DNA of 46,560 nt from Alphaproteobacteria bacterium (lineage in GTDB: Bacteria; Pseudomonadota; Alphaproteobacteria; Reyranellales; Reyranellaceae): positions 1-46,560 of the forward strand of contig VGCZ01000041.1 in NCBI GenBank assembly GCA_016869975.1, written 5' to 3'. The stretch's first letter is position 1; every line of letters begins with the position of its first letter. The translations under genes were made by a program, and so were the position numbers. The notes beneath the pieces are model-generated. The model searched no databases. It was not told the DNA's origin and saw only the letters and a list, made by a program, of their open reading frames with translations. Shown here piece after piece: positions 36,474-44,429 of this stretch.

Positions 36474-37478
36474 ATGGCCACCAACACCCGCATCGTGCTC
36501 GCCAGCCGCCCCACGGGCGACGTGACGGCGGCTAATTTCCGCACCGAAAGCGCGACCATACCGGTGGCGAAGGACGGCGAGATCGTGGTCCGTTCGCGCT
36601 ATCTGTCGCTCGATCCCTACATGCGCCCGCGCATGAGCGAGCTGCGCTCCTACGTGCCGCCCTTCGAGCTCGACAAGCCGCTGACCGGCGGCAGCGTCGG
36701 CGAGGTCGTCGACTCGAAGAACCCGAAATTCGCGCCGGGCGACACCGTCATCGGCATGCTCGACTGGGCGCACTACACAGCGCATTCGGGCGCCGGCCTG
36801 CGCAAGATCGATCCCGCCGCCGCGCCGCTACCCGCGCATCTCGGCATCCTCGGCATGCCCGGCTACACCGCCTATCACGGCATGATCCGCATGGGTCAGC
36901 CGAAGGAGGGCGAGACCGTCTTCGTCTCGGCCGCGACGGGCGCGGTGGGCCAGCTCGCCGGACAGCTCGCCAAGCTGCGCGGCGCGCGCGTCGTGGGCTG
37001 CGCCGGCGACGATGCCAAGTGCGACTGGGCGGTGAAGGAGCTGGGCTACGACGCCTGCTTCAACCATCGCCGCGAACGCGACTACGGCGCGGTGCTCGAC
37101 GCGCTTTGCCCCAAGGGCATCGACGTCGACTTCGAGAACGTCGGCGGCGCCATCATGCACGCCGTCTTCGCGCGCATGAACAATTTCGGCCGCATGATCT
37201 TCTGCGGCGCGATCTCCGAGTATCAGGACGCCACGCCCAAGCCCGGCCCGGAGAAGATGTTTTCCATCGTGCAGAAGCGCCTGCGCATCGAGGGCTTCAT
37301 CGTCTCCGACCATATCGCCGGCATGGGCGAGTTCGTGAGCGAGGTCGGCGGCCTCTTGAAGGCCGGCAAGATCCGCCACCGCGAGACGGTGGTTGACGGG
37401 CTGGAGAACGCGCCGGCCGCCTTCATGGGCCTGCTCAAGGGCGAGAATTTCGGCAAGCTGATCGTCAAGGTCGGCTGA
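36474..37478 (+). CDS. NADPH-dependent zinc-free MDR oxidoreductase (YncB/CurA, leukotriene B4 dehydrogenase-like)
   Basis: 334 residues from the ATG at 36474 with AGGAG upstream; the frame is open a further 19 codons. Medium-chain reductase without zinc ligands: RYLSLDPYMRPRMSE, the cofactor domain entry LGMPGYTAYHGMIRMGQPKEGETVFVSAATGAVGQLAGQLAKLRGARVVG, the Tyr/Arg region FNHRRERDYG, and VDFENVGGAIMHAVF. It should reduce the carbon-carbon double bond of enones or enals using NADPH. It is divergent from the OmpA-domain gene and convergent with glk. Confidence 0.92.
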   Translation: MATNTRIVLASRPTGDVTAANFRTESATIPVAKDGEIVVRSRYLSLDPYMRPRMSELRSYVPPFELDKPLTGGSVGEVVDSKNPKFAPGDTVIGMLDWAHYTAHSGAGLRKIDPAAAPLPAHLGILGMPGYTAYHGMIRMGQPKEGETVFVSAATGAVGQLAGQLAKLRGARVVGCAGDDAKCDWAVKELGYDACFNHRRERDYGAVLDALCPKGIDVDFENVGGAIMHAVFARMNNFGRMIFCGAISEYQDATPKPGPEKMFSIVQKRLRIEGFIVSDHIAGMGEFVSEVGGLLKAGKIRHRETVVDGLENAPAAFMGLLKGENFGKLIVKVG

Positions 37479-37488
37479 AGTCTCCTGT

Positions 37489-37545
37489 CATTCCGAGCGA
37501 AGCCAGGAATCCAGGCGTCTTCCCTGGATTCCTCGCTCGGAATGC
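37489..37545. repeat. Intergenic palindromic repeat, family A (second copy)
   Basis: CATTCCGAGCGA(AGCC)AGGAATCCAGG and CCTGGATTCCTCGCTCGGAATG form a hairpin of over 20 base pairs with a short internal bulge and a GCGTCTT-type loop. It shares the GTCATTYCGAGCG and GGAATCCAGG blocks with 23989-24055. It sits between two convergent genes, where it could also stop transcription both ways. Confidence 0.7.
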
Positions 37546-37550
37546 CAGAG

Positions 37551-38492
37551 TCAGTCCCGCCGCCCCGACGCCAGCCGCGCGGCGATGCCGATGAAGGCGG
37601 CGTTGGGTCGCGTGATGACCGAGGTCGCGATCGGCGAGAGCCAGTCGCGCAAGCGGCCCTTGGCCTCAAAGCGGGCGCGGAAGGGCGAGCGCCGCAGCGC
37701 CGGCAGGATCGCCGGCGCGATCCCGCCGGTGACGAATACGCCGCCACGCGCGCCGAACAGCAGCGCCAGGTCGCCAGCCAATGCGCCGAGGATGGCGCAG
37801 AACCGGTCAACGGTCTCGACGCAGCGCGGCGAGGACCCGTCGAGCGCCGCCTCGGTGATCGCGACGGACTCGCGATGCGCCTGCTCGACGCCGTCGATCG
37901 CCGCCAGCGCGGCATGCAGGTTCTCCATGCCATCGCCCGAGAGAAGGCGTTCGGCCGACACATGGCCGAACCTGCCGCGCAGCCAGGCGAGCGCCGCCGC
38001 CTCGCGATCGTCGCCGGCGGCCAGCGTGGCGTGGCCGCCCTCGGAGACGACGACCGTGCCGTTGGGCATCAGGCAGGCCATGCCCAGGCCTGTGCCCGAC
38101 CCCAGCATTGCCATCGGCCGATCCAGCCGGATCGCACCACCGCCGAGCGGCGCCAGATCGCCCGCGCCGAGCGCCGGCAGCGCCCAGGCCTGGGCCTCGA
38201 AGTCGTTGACCACCGACACCCAGTCGGCCCGCAACGTGCCGCGCAGTTCGGCGGCATCGACCACCCAGCCGCTGTTGGTCAGCACGCAGCGACCCTCGTT
38301 CACGGGGCCGGCCACCGCTAGCAGGGCACCATCGACTTCGGCATGCACGCCGAGGAAGGCGCGGATCGCGGAGGGCAAATCTGGATGGTCGGCCACGGCG
38401 AGGGTCGCGACCGCGCCCATCTCGCCGCCGCGCATCAGCGCCAGGCGGGCGTTGGTGCCGCCGATATCGCCGCAGAGGATGGTGCCATCCAT
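37551..38492 (-). CDS. glk: Glucokinase (ROK-unrelated bacterial Glk family)
   Basis: 313 residues. ATP-binding phosphate 1 CGDIGGTNARLAL (residues 7-19), glucose-binding TNSGWVVD and VVNDFEAQAWALP with the catalytic Asp, phosphate 2 MLGSGTGLGMA, SEGGHATLA, and VFVTGGIAPAILPAL. It phosphorylates glucose at C6 with ATP in the cytosol, feeding Entner-Doudoroff or pentose phosphate routes. No strong ribosome site is seen before the ATG. A strong terminator hairpin separates it from degP upstream. Confidence 0.95.
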   Translation of the reverse strand: MDGTILCGDIGGTNARLALMRGGEMGAVATLAVADHPDLPSAIRAFLGVHAEVDGALLAVAGPVNEGRCVLTNSGWVVDAAELRGTLRADWVSVVNDFEAQAWALPALGAGDLAPLGGGAIRLDRPMAMLGSGTGLGMACLMPNGTVVVSEGGHATLAAGDDREAAALAWLRGRFGHVSAERLLSGDGMENLHAALAAIDGVEQAHRESVAITEAALDGSSPRCVETVDRFCAILGALAGDLALLFGARGGVFVTGGIAPAILPALRRSPFRARFEAKGRLRDWLSPIATSVITRPNAAFIGIAARLASGRRD

Positions 38493-38526
38493 GCCGGCAG
38501 CCTAGCGCCGCCACCCCCGACGCGAA

Positions 38527-38551
38527 ACGGCCGGCCCGTCGGGCCGGCCGT
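38527..38551. terminator. Terminator hairpin between degP and glk
   Basis: A perfect 11-bp stem (ACGGCCGGCCC and GGGCCGGCCGT) with a 3-base loop, followed by GTCTTTTCC on the plus strand and by TTTCGCG on the minus strand. It lies 22 bases after the degP stop, so it probably ends the hflK-hflC-degP or degP transcript. Confidence 0.75.
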
Positions 38552-38573
38552 GTCTTTTCCAGGACAGGTACCG

Positions 38574-40112
38574 CTATTTCTCGAGCCGCAGCGCCACGAA
38601 TCGTGGGTCGCCCTTGCTCTCGACGAGCAGCACCGCCGCCTTCTTCTTCTGCTTCACCAACTCGTCGACCTTGGCCTTCATCTCCGATGGCGTGGAGACT
38701 TCCTGCTGGGCGATCTCGAGAATCAAGTCGCCGACCTTGATGCCCTTCTGCGCCGCCGGGCTGTTGTTGGCGATGGCGATCACCACGACGCCTTTCTGGG
38801 CGTCGCCCAGGCCGTGCTTTTCGCGCAGCTGGTCGGTCAGTCGCGACACCGTCAGGCCGAACGGCTCGATCGTGCCCGGCGGATCGGGATCCCTGGGCGG
38901 CGTCTGCGGGCGGCTGGTGCCGGGCGCCGAGGCGACCTGCCTGTCCGGCTCCTCGAGCTCGCCGACCTTGATGCGCAGGGTCTGGCGCTTGCCGCCGCGC
39001 TGAACCACCACCTCGACCGTGTCGCCGACGCGGGTGTCGGCGACAATGCGGGGCAGCTTGCGGGAGTCGGGCACGTCCTTGCCGTTGAAGCTCAGCACGA
39101 CATCGCGCTGCTTCAGGCCACCCTTCTCGGCCGGGCCGTTGGGCGTCAGGCCGGCGATCAGCGCGCCGCGCGCCTTGTCCAGCCCGAAGGGCTCGACCAT
39201 GTCCTCGGACACGCCCTGGATCTGCACGCCGATCCAGCCGCGGCGCACCTTGCCGAACTCGCGCAGCTGGTCGGCGACCGACTTGGCGATGTTGGCGGGG
39301 ATCGAGAAGCCGATGCCGAGGCTGGTGCCGGTGGGCGAGAAGATCGCCGTGTTCACGCCGATCACGTCACCGTCCATGTTGAACAGCGGGCCGCCGGAGT
39401 TGCCCTTGTTGATCGAGGCGTCGGTCTGGATGTAGTCGTCGTAGCGCCCGCCGATCTCGCGCGCGCGGGCCGAGACGATGCCGGCAGTGACCGTGCCGCC
39501 CAGGCCGAACGGGTTGCCGATCGCCACCACCCAGTCACCGATCCGCGTCTTGTCGGAATCGCCGAACTTCACGAACGGCATGGGCTTCTTGTTGGGCGGC
39601 TCGACCTTGAGCACGGCGATGTCGATCAGCGTGTCGCGGCCGATCAGCTTGGCCTTGAGCTGCGTGTCGTCGTGCAGCTGCACCGTGATCTCGTCGGCGC
39701 CTTCGATGACGTGGTTGTTGGTGATGATGTAGCCCTGCGGGTCGACGATGAAGCCAGAACCCAGCGAGGTGCCGCGGCGCGGCTGGTTCGGCCCCTGCCC
39801 CTGGCGATCGCGGAAGAACTCGCGGAACAGATCCTCGAGCGGCGAGCCCGGCGGCGCCTGCGGCATGTCGCGCGGACGCGACCGGTCGGGCGCGGCGGCC
39901 TGCGTGGTGGCGATATTCACCACGGCCGGCAGCAGCTTCTCGGCGAGATCGGCGAAGCCCGGAGGCGCGTCGCGGGCGCTGGCCGGCGACACGACGAGCA
40001 GCGCGAAGGCGCCGATGGCGGCGAGCGCGGCGCCACGCACCAGGGAGAATACGCTACGGGCCGATCTCCCTCCCCGGAGGTCGGCGGACGACAAGACGGA
40101 TGTGATGCTCAC
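38574..40112 (-). CDS. degP: Periplasmic serine endoprotease DegP/HtrA (Do family)
   Basis: 512 residues from a GTG at 40112 with GGAGG 6-7 bases upstream. A signal peptide (VRGAALAAIGAFALLVVSPASA) is followed by the trypsin-like domain with triad H124 (TNNHV), D154 (LIDIAVL) and S229 (KGNSGGP), then two PDZ domains (~290-380 and ~430-505). It degrades or refolds damaged envelope proteins. A Pro-rich linker (PGTSRPQTPPRDPDPPG) separates the PDZ domains. It follows hflK-hflC on the same strand with a 205-bp gap, a linkage found in many alphaproteobacteria; the gap carries a perfect palindrome at 40281-40310. Confidence 0.96.
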   Translation of the reverse strand: MSITSVLSSADLRGGRSARSVFSLVRGAALAAIGAFALLVVSPASARDAPPGFADLAEKLLPAVVNIATTQAAAPDRSRPRDMPQAPPGSPLEDLFREFFRDRQGQGPNQPRRGTSLGSGFIVDPQGYIITNNHVIEGADEITVQLHDDTQLKAKLIGRDTLIDIAVLKVEPPNKKPMPFVKFGDSDKTRIGDWVVAIGNPFGLGGTVTAGIVSARAREIGGRYDDYIQTDASINKGNSGGPLFNMDGDVIGVNTAIFSPTGTSLGIGFSIPANIAKSVADQLREFGKVRRGWIGVQIQGVSEDMVEPFGLDKARGALIAGLTPNGPAEKGGLKQRDVVLSFNGKDVPDSRKLPRIVADTRVGDTVEVVVQRGGKRQTLRIKVGELEEPDRQVASAPGTSRPQTPPRDPDPPGTIEPFGLTVSRLTDQLREKHGLGDAQKGVVVIAIANNSPAAQKGIKVGDLILEIAQQEVSTPSEMKAKVDELVKQKKKAAVLLVESKGDPRFVALRLEK

Positions 40113-40280
40113 GACTAGCCTCCGAGGGCTTCCGGACGATCGAAAACGGGCGCCGGAAACGCGTCGAAACCCATTGATACCAAGTCCTACATGGGGGGCC
40201 GAGGTGGCGCAAATGTGGCGCGGCTGTGCATGTGGGACGAACGCTAAAACTTCCGTGAGGGTGACATTCTTGCAACGCTC

Positions 40281-40310
40281 CTACCTTCCCCCGCTGGCGG
40301 GGGAAGGTAG
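40281..40310. repeat. Perfect 30-base palindrome downstream of hflC
   Basis: CTACCTTCCCCCGC and GCGGGGGAAGGTAG form a 14-bp stem with a 2-base loop, starting 8 bases after the hflC stop. No T-run follows on either strand. It may act as an mRNA 3' stabiliser or terminator, or be another dispersed repeat. Confidence 0.7.
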
Positions 40311-40317
40311 TGCGCCG

Positions 40318-41208
40318 TTACTTCTTCTCGTCCGGCTTGCCGTTGATCGAGCCGAAGTAGCGGAAGAACTCGCTGTCCGGGCTCAGCACCATGGTCGTGC
40401 CAGCCCCGGCCAGCGCCTGCCGGTAGGCCTCCATCGAGCGATAGAAGGCGAAGAACTGCGGGTCTCGGCCGAAGGCGTCGGCGTAGACCTTGATTGCCGT
40501 GGCATCGCCTTCGCCGCGCGCCACCTCGGCCTTGCGGCGCGCTTCGGACAGCAGCACGGTGCGTTCGCGATCGGCGTTGGCGCGGATGCGCTGGTTCTCC
40601 TCGTCGCCCTCGGCGCGCAACTGGCGCGCCTCCTGCTGGCGCTGGGTCTTCATGCGGTTGAACACCGCCTCGGAGTTGGCCTGCGGCAGGTCCGCCCGCT
40701 TGATCCTGACGTCGACCACCTCGACGCCATAGTCCCTCAGCGCCGCCTTGTGCACCAGTTCGGTCGTCTCCTTCATCAACTGGCCACGGCGCTCCGACAG
40801 CACGGCCAGCAGCGGCACCGTACCCAACTCGCGGCGGATGTTGCCGTTGATCAGATTGCTGAGCTGGCCGCGGAAGACGGCCTCGTTGTTGCCGGTCGCC
40901 TGATAGTATTTCAGCGGATCGACGATGCGGTAGCGGGCGAACGCGTCGACCACCAGGCGCTTCTGGTCGCCGGCGATCAGCTCGAACTCCTCGGCCTCGA
41001 TGTGAAGCAGCCGCTTCTCCATCCTCACCACGTCCTGCACCAGCGGGATCTTGAGGTAGATTCCCGGCTCGGTGCGCGGTTTGCCGACGATGGCACCGAA
41101 CTGCGTCACCAGCGCCTGCTTGGTCGGATCGATGATGAAAAAGGACTGCTGGACCAGCAGCACCAGCACGCCGAGGACGGCGATCAGGGCGATGGAACGG
41201 GCGCTCAT
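40318..41208 (-). CDS. hflC: HflC, SPFH-domain subunit of the FtsH-modulating complex
   Basis: 296 residues. One N-terminal membrane span (SIALIAVLGVLVLLVQQSFFII), then a band-7/SPFH domain in the periplasm (IDPTKQALVTQFGAIVGKPRTEPGIYLKIPLVQDV, VDAFARYRIVDPLKYYQ, LGTVPLLAVLSERR) and a charged coiled coil (RQQEARQLRAEGDEENQRIRANADRERTVLLSEARRKAE). With HflK it forms a cage around FtsH and restrains its proteolysis of membrane proteins. The start overlaps the hflK stop by 4 bases. Confidence 0.97.
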   Translation of the reverse strand: MSARSIALIAVLGVLVLLVQQSFFIIDPTKQALVTQFGAIVGKPRTEPGIYLKIPLVQDVVRMEKRLLHIEAEEFELIAGDQKRLVVDAFARYRIVDPLKYYQATGNNEAVFRGQLSNLINGNIRRELGTVPLLAVLSERRGQLMKETTELVHKAALRDYGVEVVDVRIKRADLPQANSEAVFNRMKTQRQQEARQLRAEGDEENQRIRANADRERTVLLSEARRKAEVARGEGDATAIKVYADAFGRDPQFFAFYRSMEAYRQALAGAGTTMVLSPDSEFFRYFGSINGKPDEKK

Positions 41209-42374
41209 CGCGTGCCTCCCGGAACCGGCTGCGGCGAAGGCTCGGCGCCACCCGGTGCTCGGCGCAACTCCGGCAAAGGCAGATAGGGCACGACGCCGCC
41301 GCCGTTCTTGTCGATCAGCACCTTATTCACTTTGCGCAGGATCTGCTCCATGGTCTCGAGATAGATGCGCTGCGTCGTGATGTCCTTGGCCAGCGTGTAC
41401 TGATTGTAGACCGAGATGAAGCGCTGGGCGTCGCCCTCGGCGCGGTTGAGGATCTCGAGGCGATAGGCTTCGGCCGCCTGCACGATGGCCTCCGCCTCGC
41501 CCTTGGCGCGCGGCAGGATCTCGTTGCGGTAGCCATTGGCCTCGTTGATGCGGCGATCCTTGTCGGCGCGCGCCGCCTGCACGTCGCGGAAATCGGCGAT
41601 GACCTGCACCGGCGGGTCGGATTGGCGCAGCTGCAGCTGCGTGATCCGGATACCGGCGCCGTAGCTATTGAGCATCGACTGGATCTCCTCGCGGGCCTCC
41701 TGCTCGATGCGGCTGCGGCCCTCGGTCTGGGCGAACTGCAGCTGCGACCGGCCGATCACCTGCCGCATCGCCGATTCGGCCGCCGCCTTCACCGTCTCGT
41801 CCGGGTTGGGGATGTTGAACACGTACTTCACCGAGTCGGCGACCTGCCAGAACACCACGAAGCCGACGTCGAGGATGTTCTCGTCGCCGGTCAGCATGAG
41901 GTTTTCGGTGGTCGCGAGCGTGCGCTGGCCGCGCGTGGCACGGCCGTCGGGCGCTGCGCCAACGCCGATGGTCACCGAGCGCTGGTTGGTGACGTCGACC
42001 TTGATCACGCGGCCGATCGGGCCGGGCAGGTTGTACTGCAGGCCCTCGCCGGTCGGCACGTCGCGCGGCCGGCCGAACACCAGCTCGATCGCCTGCTGGT
42101 TGGTCTCGACGCGATAGAAGCCGGTCAGCAGCCAGACCACCAGAACTGCCAGGCCGATCAGCACGATACCCCGCGCCGAGCCCATCCCACCGGGCATCAA
42201 ATTCTTCAGCCGGTCCTGGCCCTTGCGCAGGACCTCCTCGATATCGGGCGGCTTGGGTCCGCCGCCAAACGGACCGCGCGGCTTGTTATCCTTGCCGCCC
42301 CAGGGTCCGCCGCCTTGGCCGCCGCCGCCCCATGGGCCGCCGCCGCCACCGCCGCTATTGTTGTTCCAAGGCAT
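41205..42374 (-). CDS. hflK: HflK, SPFH-domain subunit of the FtsH-modulating complex
   Basis: 389 residues. A Gly/Trp-rich cytosolic N-terminus (PWNNNSGGGGGGPWGGGG), one membrane span (GIVLIGLAVLVVWLLTGFYRV), a band-7 domain (ETNQQAIELVFGRP, GLQYNLPGPIGRVIKVDV, DENILDVGFVVFWQVAD), then a coiled coil and a short Pro-rich tail. It is the partner of HflC. GAGGGT precedes the ATG. It is divergent from mrp, with about 150 bp between the starts. Confidence 0.97.
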   Translation of the reverse strand: MPWNNNSGGGGGGPWGGGGQGGGPWGGKDNKPRGPFGGGPKPPDIEEVLRKGQDRLKNLMPGGMGSARGIVLIGLAVLVVWLLTGFYRVETNQQAIELVFGRPRDVPTGEGLQYNLPGPIGRVIKVDVTNQRSVTIGVGAAPDGRATRGQRTLATTENLMLTGDENILDVGFVVFWQVADSVKYVFNIPNPDETVKAAAESAMRQVIGRSQLQFAQTEGRSRIEQEAREEIQSMLNSYGAGIRITQLQLRQSDPPVQVIADFRDVQAARADKDRRINEANGYRNEILPRAKGEAEAIVQAAEAYRLEILNRAEGDAQRFISVYNQYTLAKDITTQRIYLETMEQILRKVNKVLIDKNGGGVVPYLPLPELRRAPGGAEPSPQPVPGGTR

Positions 42375-42525
42375 TCACACCCTCGCTGGACGGCTGCCGC
42401 CAGACGGGCCCCGTCCTTCTTGCATTCGACCGGGACGCCTATATGACACGCACCGGGGCGGCGCAAGGAAGCGTCCGCGTCGATATTGGGCGCAGACGTG
42501 GCTATTCAAGCGGGCGGAGGCTGAT

Positions 42526-43680
42526 ATGGCGGAGATCGACCGCGCGGCGGTGCAGGGCGCGCTGGCCGCGGTGCGCGACCCGACGTCGGGCAAGGACGTC
42601 GTCTCGGCCGGCCTGATCGACGGTATCGCCACCCGCGGTGGCCACGTGCAGTTCGCGATCAAGGTCGACCCGGCGATGGGCGCGGGCATCGAGAAGCTGC
42701 GCCAAGCCTGCGAAGCCGCCGTGCGCGCCATTCCCGGCCTCCAGAGCGTCACCGCCGTGATGACCGCCGAAAAGCCGCCGGCGCGCGCGCCGGCGCCGCA
42801 CCATCACGCCGGCCAGCGCACCGGCCGCCCCGCGCCCAGTGGCCCCGCTCAAGGCGGCGACGCCCAGGCCGCCCTGCTGGCGCCCGGCGTCAAGCACATC
42901 GTCGCCGTGGCCTCGGGCAAAGGCGGTGTCGGCAAGTCGACGACCGCCGTCAATCTCGCGCTGGGCCTCGCCGCGCTCGGCCGCAAGGTCGGGCTGCTCG
43001 ACGCCGACATCTACGGCCCGTCCATGCCGCGCATGCTGAAGGTGACCGAGAAGCCGACGCCCAAGGAAGGCGGCCGCATCCTCTTGCCGATCGAGCGCCA
43101 TGGGCTGAAGACCATGTCGATCGGCTACCTGGTGGCAGAGGAAACGCCGATGATCTGGCGCGGCCCGATGGTGCAGAGCGCGCTGGAGCAGATGCTGCGC
43201 GACGTCGACTGGGGTCCGCTCGATGTGATGATCGTCGACATGCCGCCGGGCACCGGCGACGCCCAGCTCACCATGGCGCAGAAGGTCAAGCTGGCCGGCG
43301 CGGTGATTGTCTCCACGCCCCAGGACATCGCTCTGATCGACGCCCGCAAGGGCCTGCAGATGTTCCGCAAAACCGCCGTGCCGGTGCTGGGCTTTGTCGA
43401 GAACATGAGCTACTTCCTATGCCCGCATTGCGGCGAGCGATCCGAGATCTTCGGTCATGGCGGCGCGCGTCAGGAAGCCGAGAAGCTTGGCGTGCCGTTC
43501 CTCGGCGAGGTGCCGCTGCATCTCGACATCCGCACCCACTCCGATTCCGGCGATCCCATCGTCGCCGCCAAGCCCGACGGCGAGCACGCCCGCATCTATC
43601 GCGACATCGCCGCCCGCGTCTGGGCCGCGCTCGATGGCGGCGAACAAAGCCGCCCGGCGCCGCGCATCGTCATTCGCTGA
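42526..43680 (+). CDS. mrp: Mrp/ApbC family iron-sulfur cluster carrier ATPase
   Basis: 384 residues from the ATG at 42526 (GGAGG 5 bases upstream); the open frame extends 101 codons upstream but that part is antisense to hflK. The N-terminal MIP18/FeS-assembly domain (~1-80: VQGALAAVRDPTSGKDVVSAGLI) and a His/Pro-rich linker precede the P-loop NTPase: deviant Walker A SGKGGVGKSTTAVNLA, LLDADIYGPSMP, VDMPPGTGDAQL, and the cluster-binding CxxC in FLCPHCGER. It assembles or transfers 4Fe-4S clusters in the cytosol. It converges with the GNAT gene. Confidence 0.96.
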   Translation: MAEIDRAAVQGALAAVRDPTSGKDVVSAGLIDGIATRGGHVQFAIKVDPAMGAGIEKLRQACEAAVRAIPGLQSVTAVMTAEKPPARAPAPHHHAGQRTGRPAPSGPAQGGDAQAALLAPGVKHIVAVASGKGGVGKSTTAVNLALGLAALGRKVGLLDADIYGPSMPRMLKVTEKPTPKEGGRILLPIERHGLKTMSIGYLVAEETPMIWRGPMVQSALEQMLRDVDWGPLDVMIVDMPPGTGDAQLTMAQKVKLAGAVIVSTPQDIALIDARKGLQMFRKTAVPVLGFVENMSYFLCPHCGERSEIFGHGGARQEAEKLGVPFLGEVPLHLDIRTHSDSGDPIVAAKPDGEHARIYRDIAARVWAALDGGEQSRPAPRIVIR

Positions 43681-43701
43681 CCTTCGGCCCGACGTCGACT
43701 C

Positions 43702-44352
43702 CTAACCGCGCTTGGGTTTGGCGGCCTTGCGGCGGCGTTCGAGGCGACTCCTGGCCTGCGCCTTGCGCGCCTGATCGCGCATGCGATCGCGTTTCTTCGC
43801 CGGCGGCTTCTTCGGATCGGGCTTCTTCTTCGGTGCCGGCTCGGCCTTGCCGATCATGCCATGCACGCCGATCATCGAGCCGGCGATCGTCTCGAGCGCC
43901 AGGAAGCGGCGCTCCTCGACCCAGCCGGGCAGCTGGAGGTGCAGCGCCAGATCGCGGCGGAAGCCGAACGGGATGTAGTACTCGGGATCGCCGACCAGGA
44001 TGATGCGCGCGATAGCCAGCTCACGGCAGCGCGCCAGCGCATGCCACATCAGCGCCTTGCCGAAGCCCTGGCCGCGCAGTTCCGGCGACACCGCCAGAGG
44101 CCCCAGCAGCACCGCCGGCCATTGGCCGTTGATCAGGATCGGCCAGAACCTGAGGCTGGCCACCAGCCGGCCCTTGTCGTCGACCGCGACCGTGCACAGC
44201 TCGCGGATCGGTTTGACCTTCTCGCGCAGCTTGTAGACCGTCTTTTGCAGGCGATCGGGGCCGAACGAGGCGGCGACCAGCGCCTCGACGGCGGCGGCAT
44301 GGCGCTTGCGCTCCGGCAGGATGCGCATGGGTCTGTGCGGCGTGTCGATCAT
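43702..44352 (-). CDS. GNAT family N-acetyltransferase (YhbS-like) with basic tail
   Basis: 216 residues; GGAGG lies 7 bases before the ATG at 44352. The GNAT fold is clear: LVASLRFWPILINGQWPAVLLGPLAVSPELRGQGFGKALMWHAL holds the acetyl-CoA loop (R/Q-x-x-G-x-G/A), followed by ILVGDPEYYIPFGFRRD, typical of YhbS-like members. The last ~45 residues are almost entirely Lys, Arg, Pro and Ala (KKKPDPKKPPAKKRDRMR), probably disordered and nucleic-acid binding or ribosome-associated. The substrate is unknown. It converges with mrp across 21 bp. Confidence 0.9.
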   Translation of the reverse strand: MIDTPHRPMRILPERKRHAAAVEALVAASFGPDRLQKTVYKLREKVKPIRELCTVAVDDKGRLVASLRFWPILINGQWPAVLLGPLAVSPELRGQGFGKALMWHALARCRELAIARIILVGDPEYYIPFGFRRDLALHLQLPGWVEERRFLALETIAGSMIGVHGMIGKAEPAPKKKPDPKKPPAKKRDRMRDQARKAQARSRLERRRKAAKPKRG

Positions 44353-44429
44353 CGGGCGCCTCCGCTGGGCCGTTCGTCTCGCGTGCGTTTATGGCAGCGC
44401 CGCCGGCGCGTCGCTATGGTGAAGCGCCG

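Noticed and set aside
42223-42525. N-terminal extension of Mrp to 42223
   Set aside because: It is antisense to the Gly-rich start of hflK. The ATG at 42526 has GGAGG and starts the normal MIP18-like domain.
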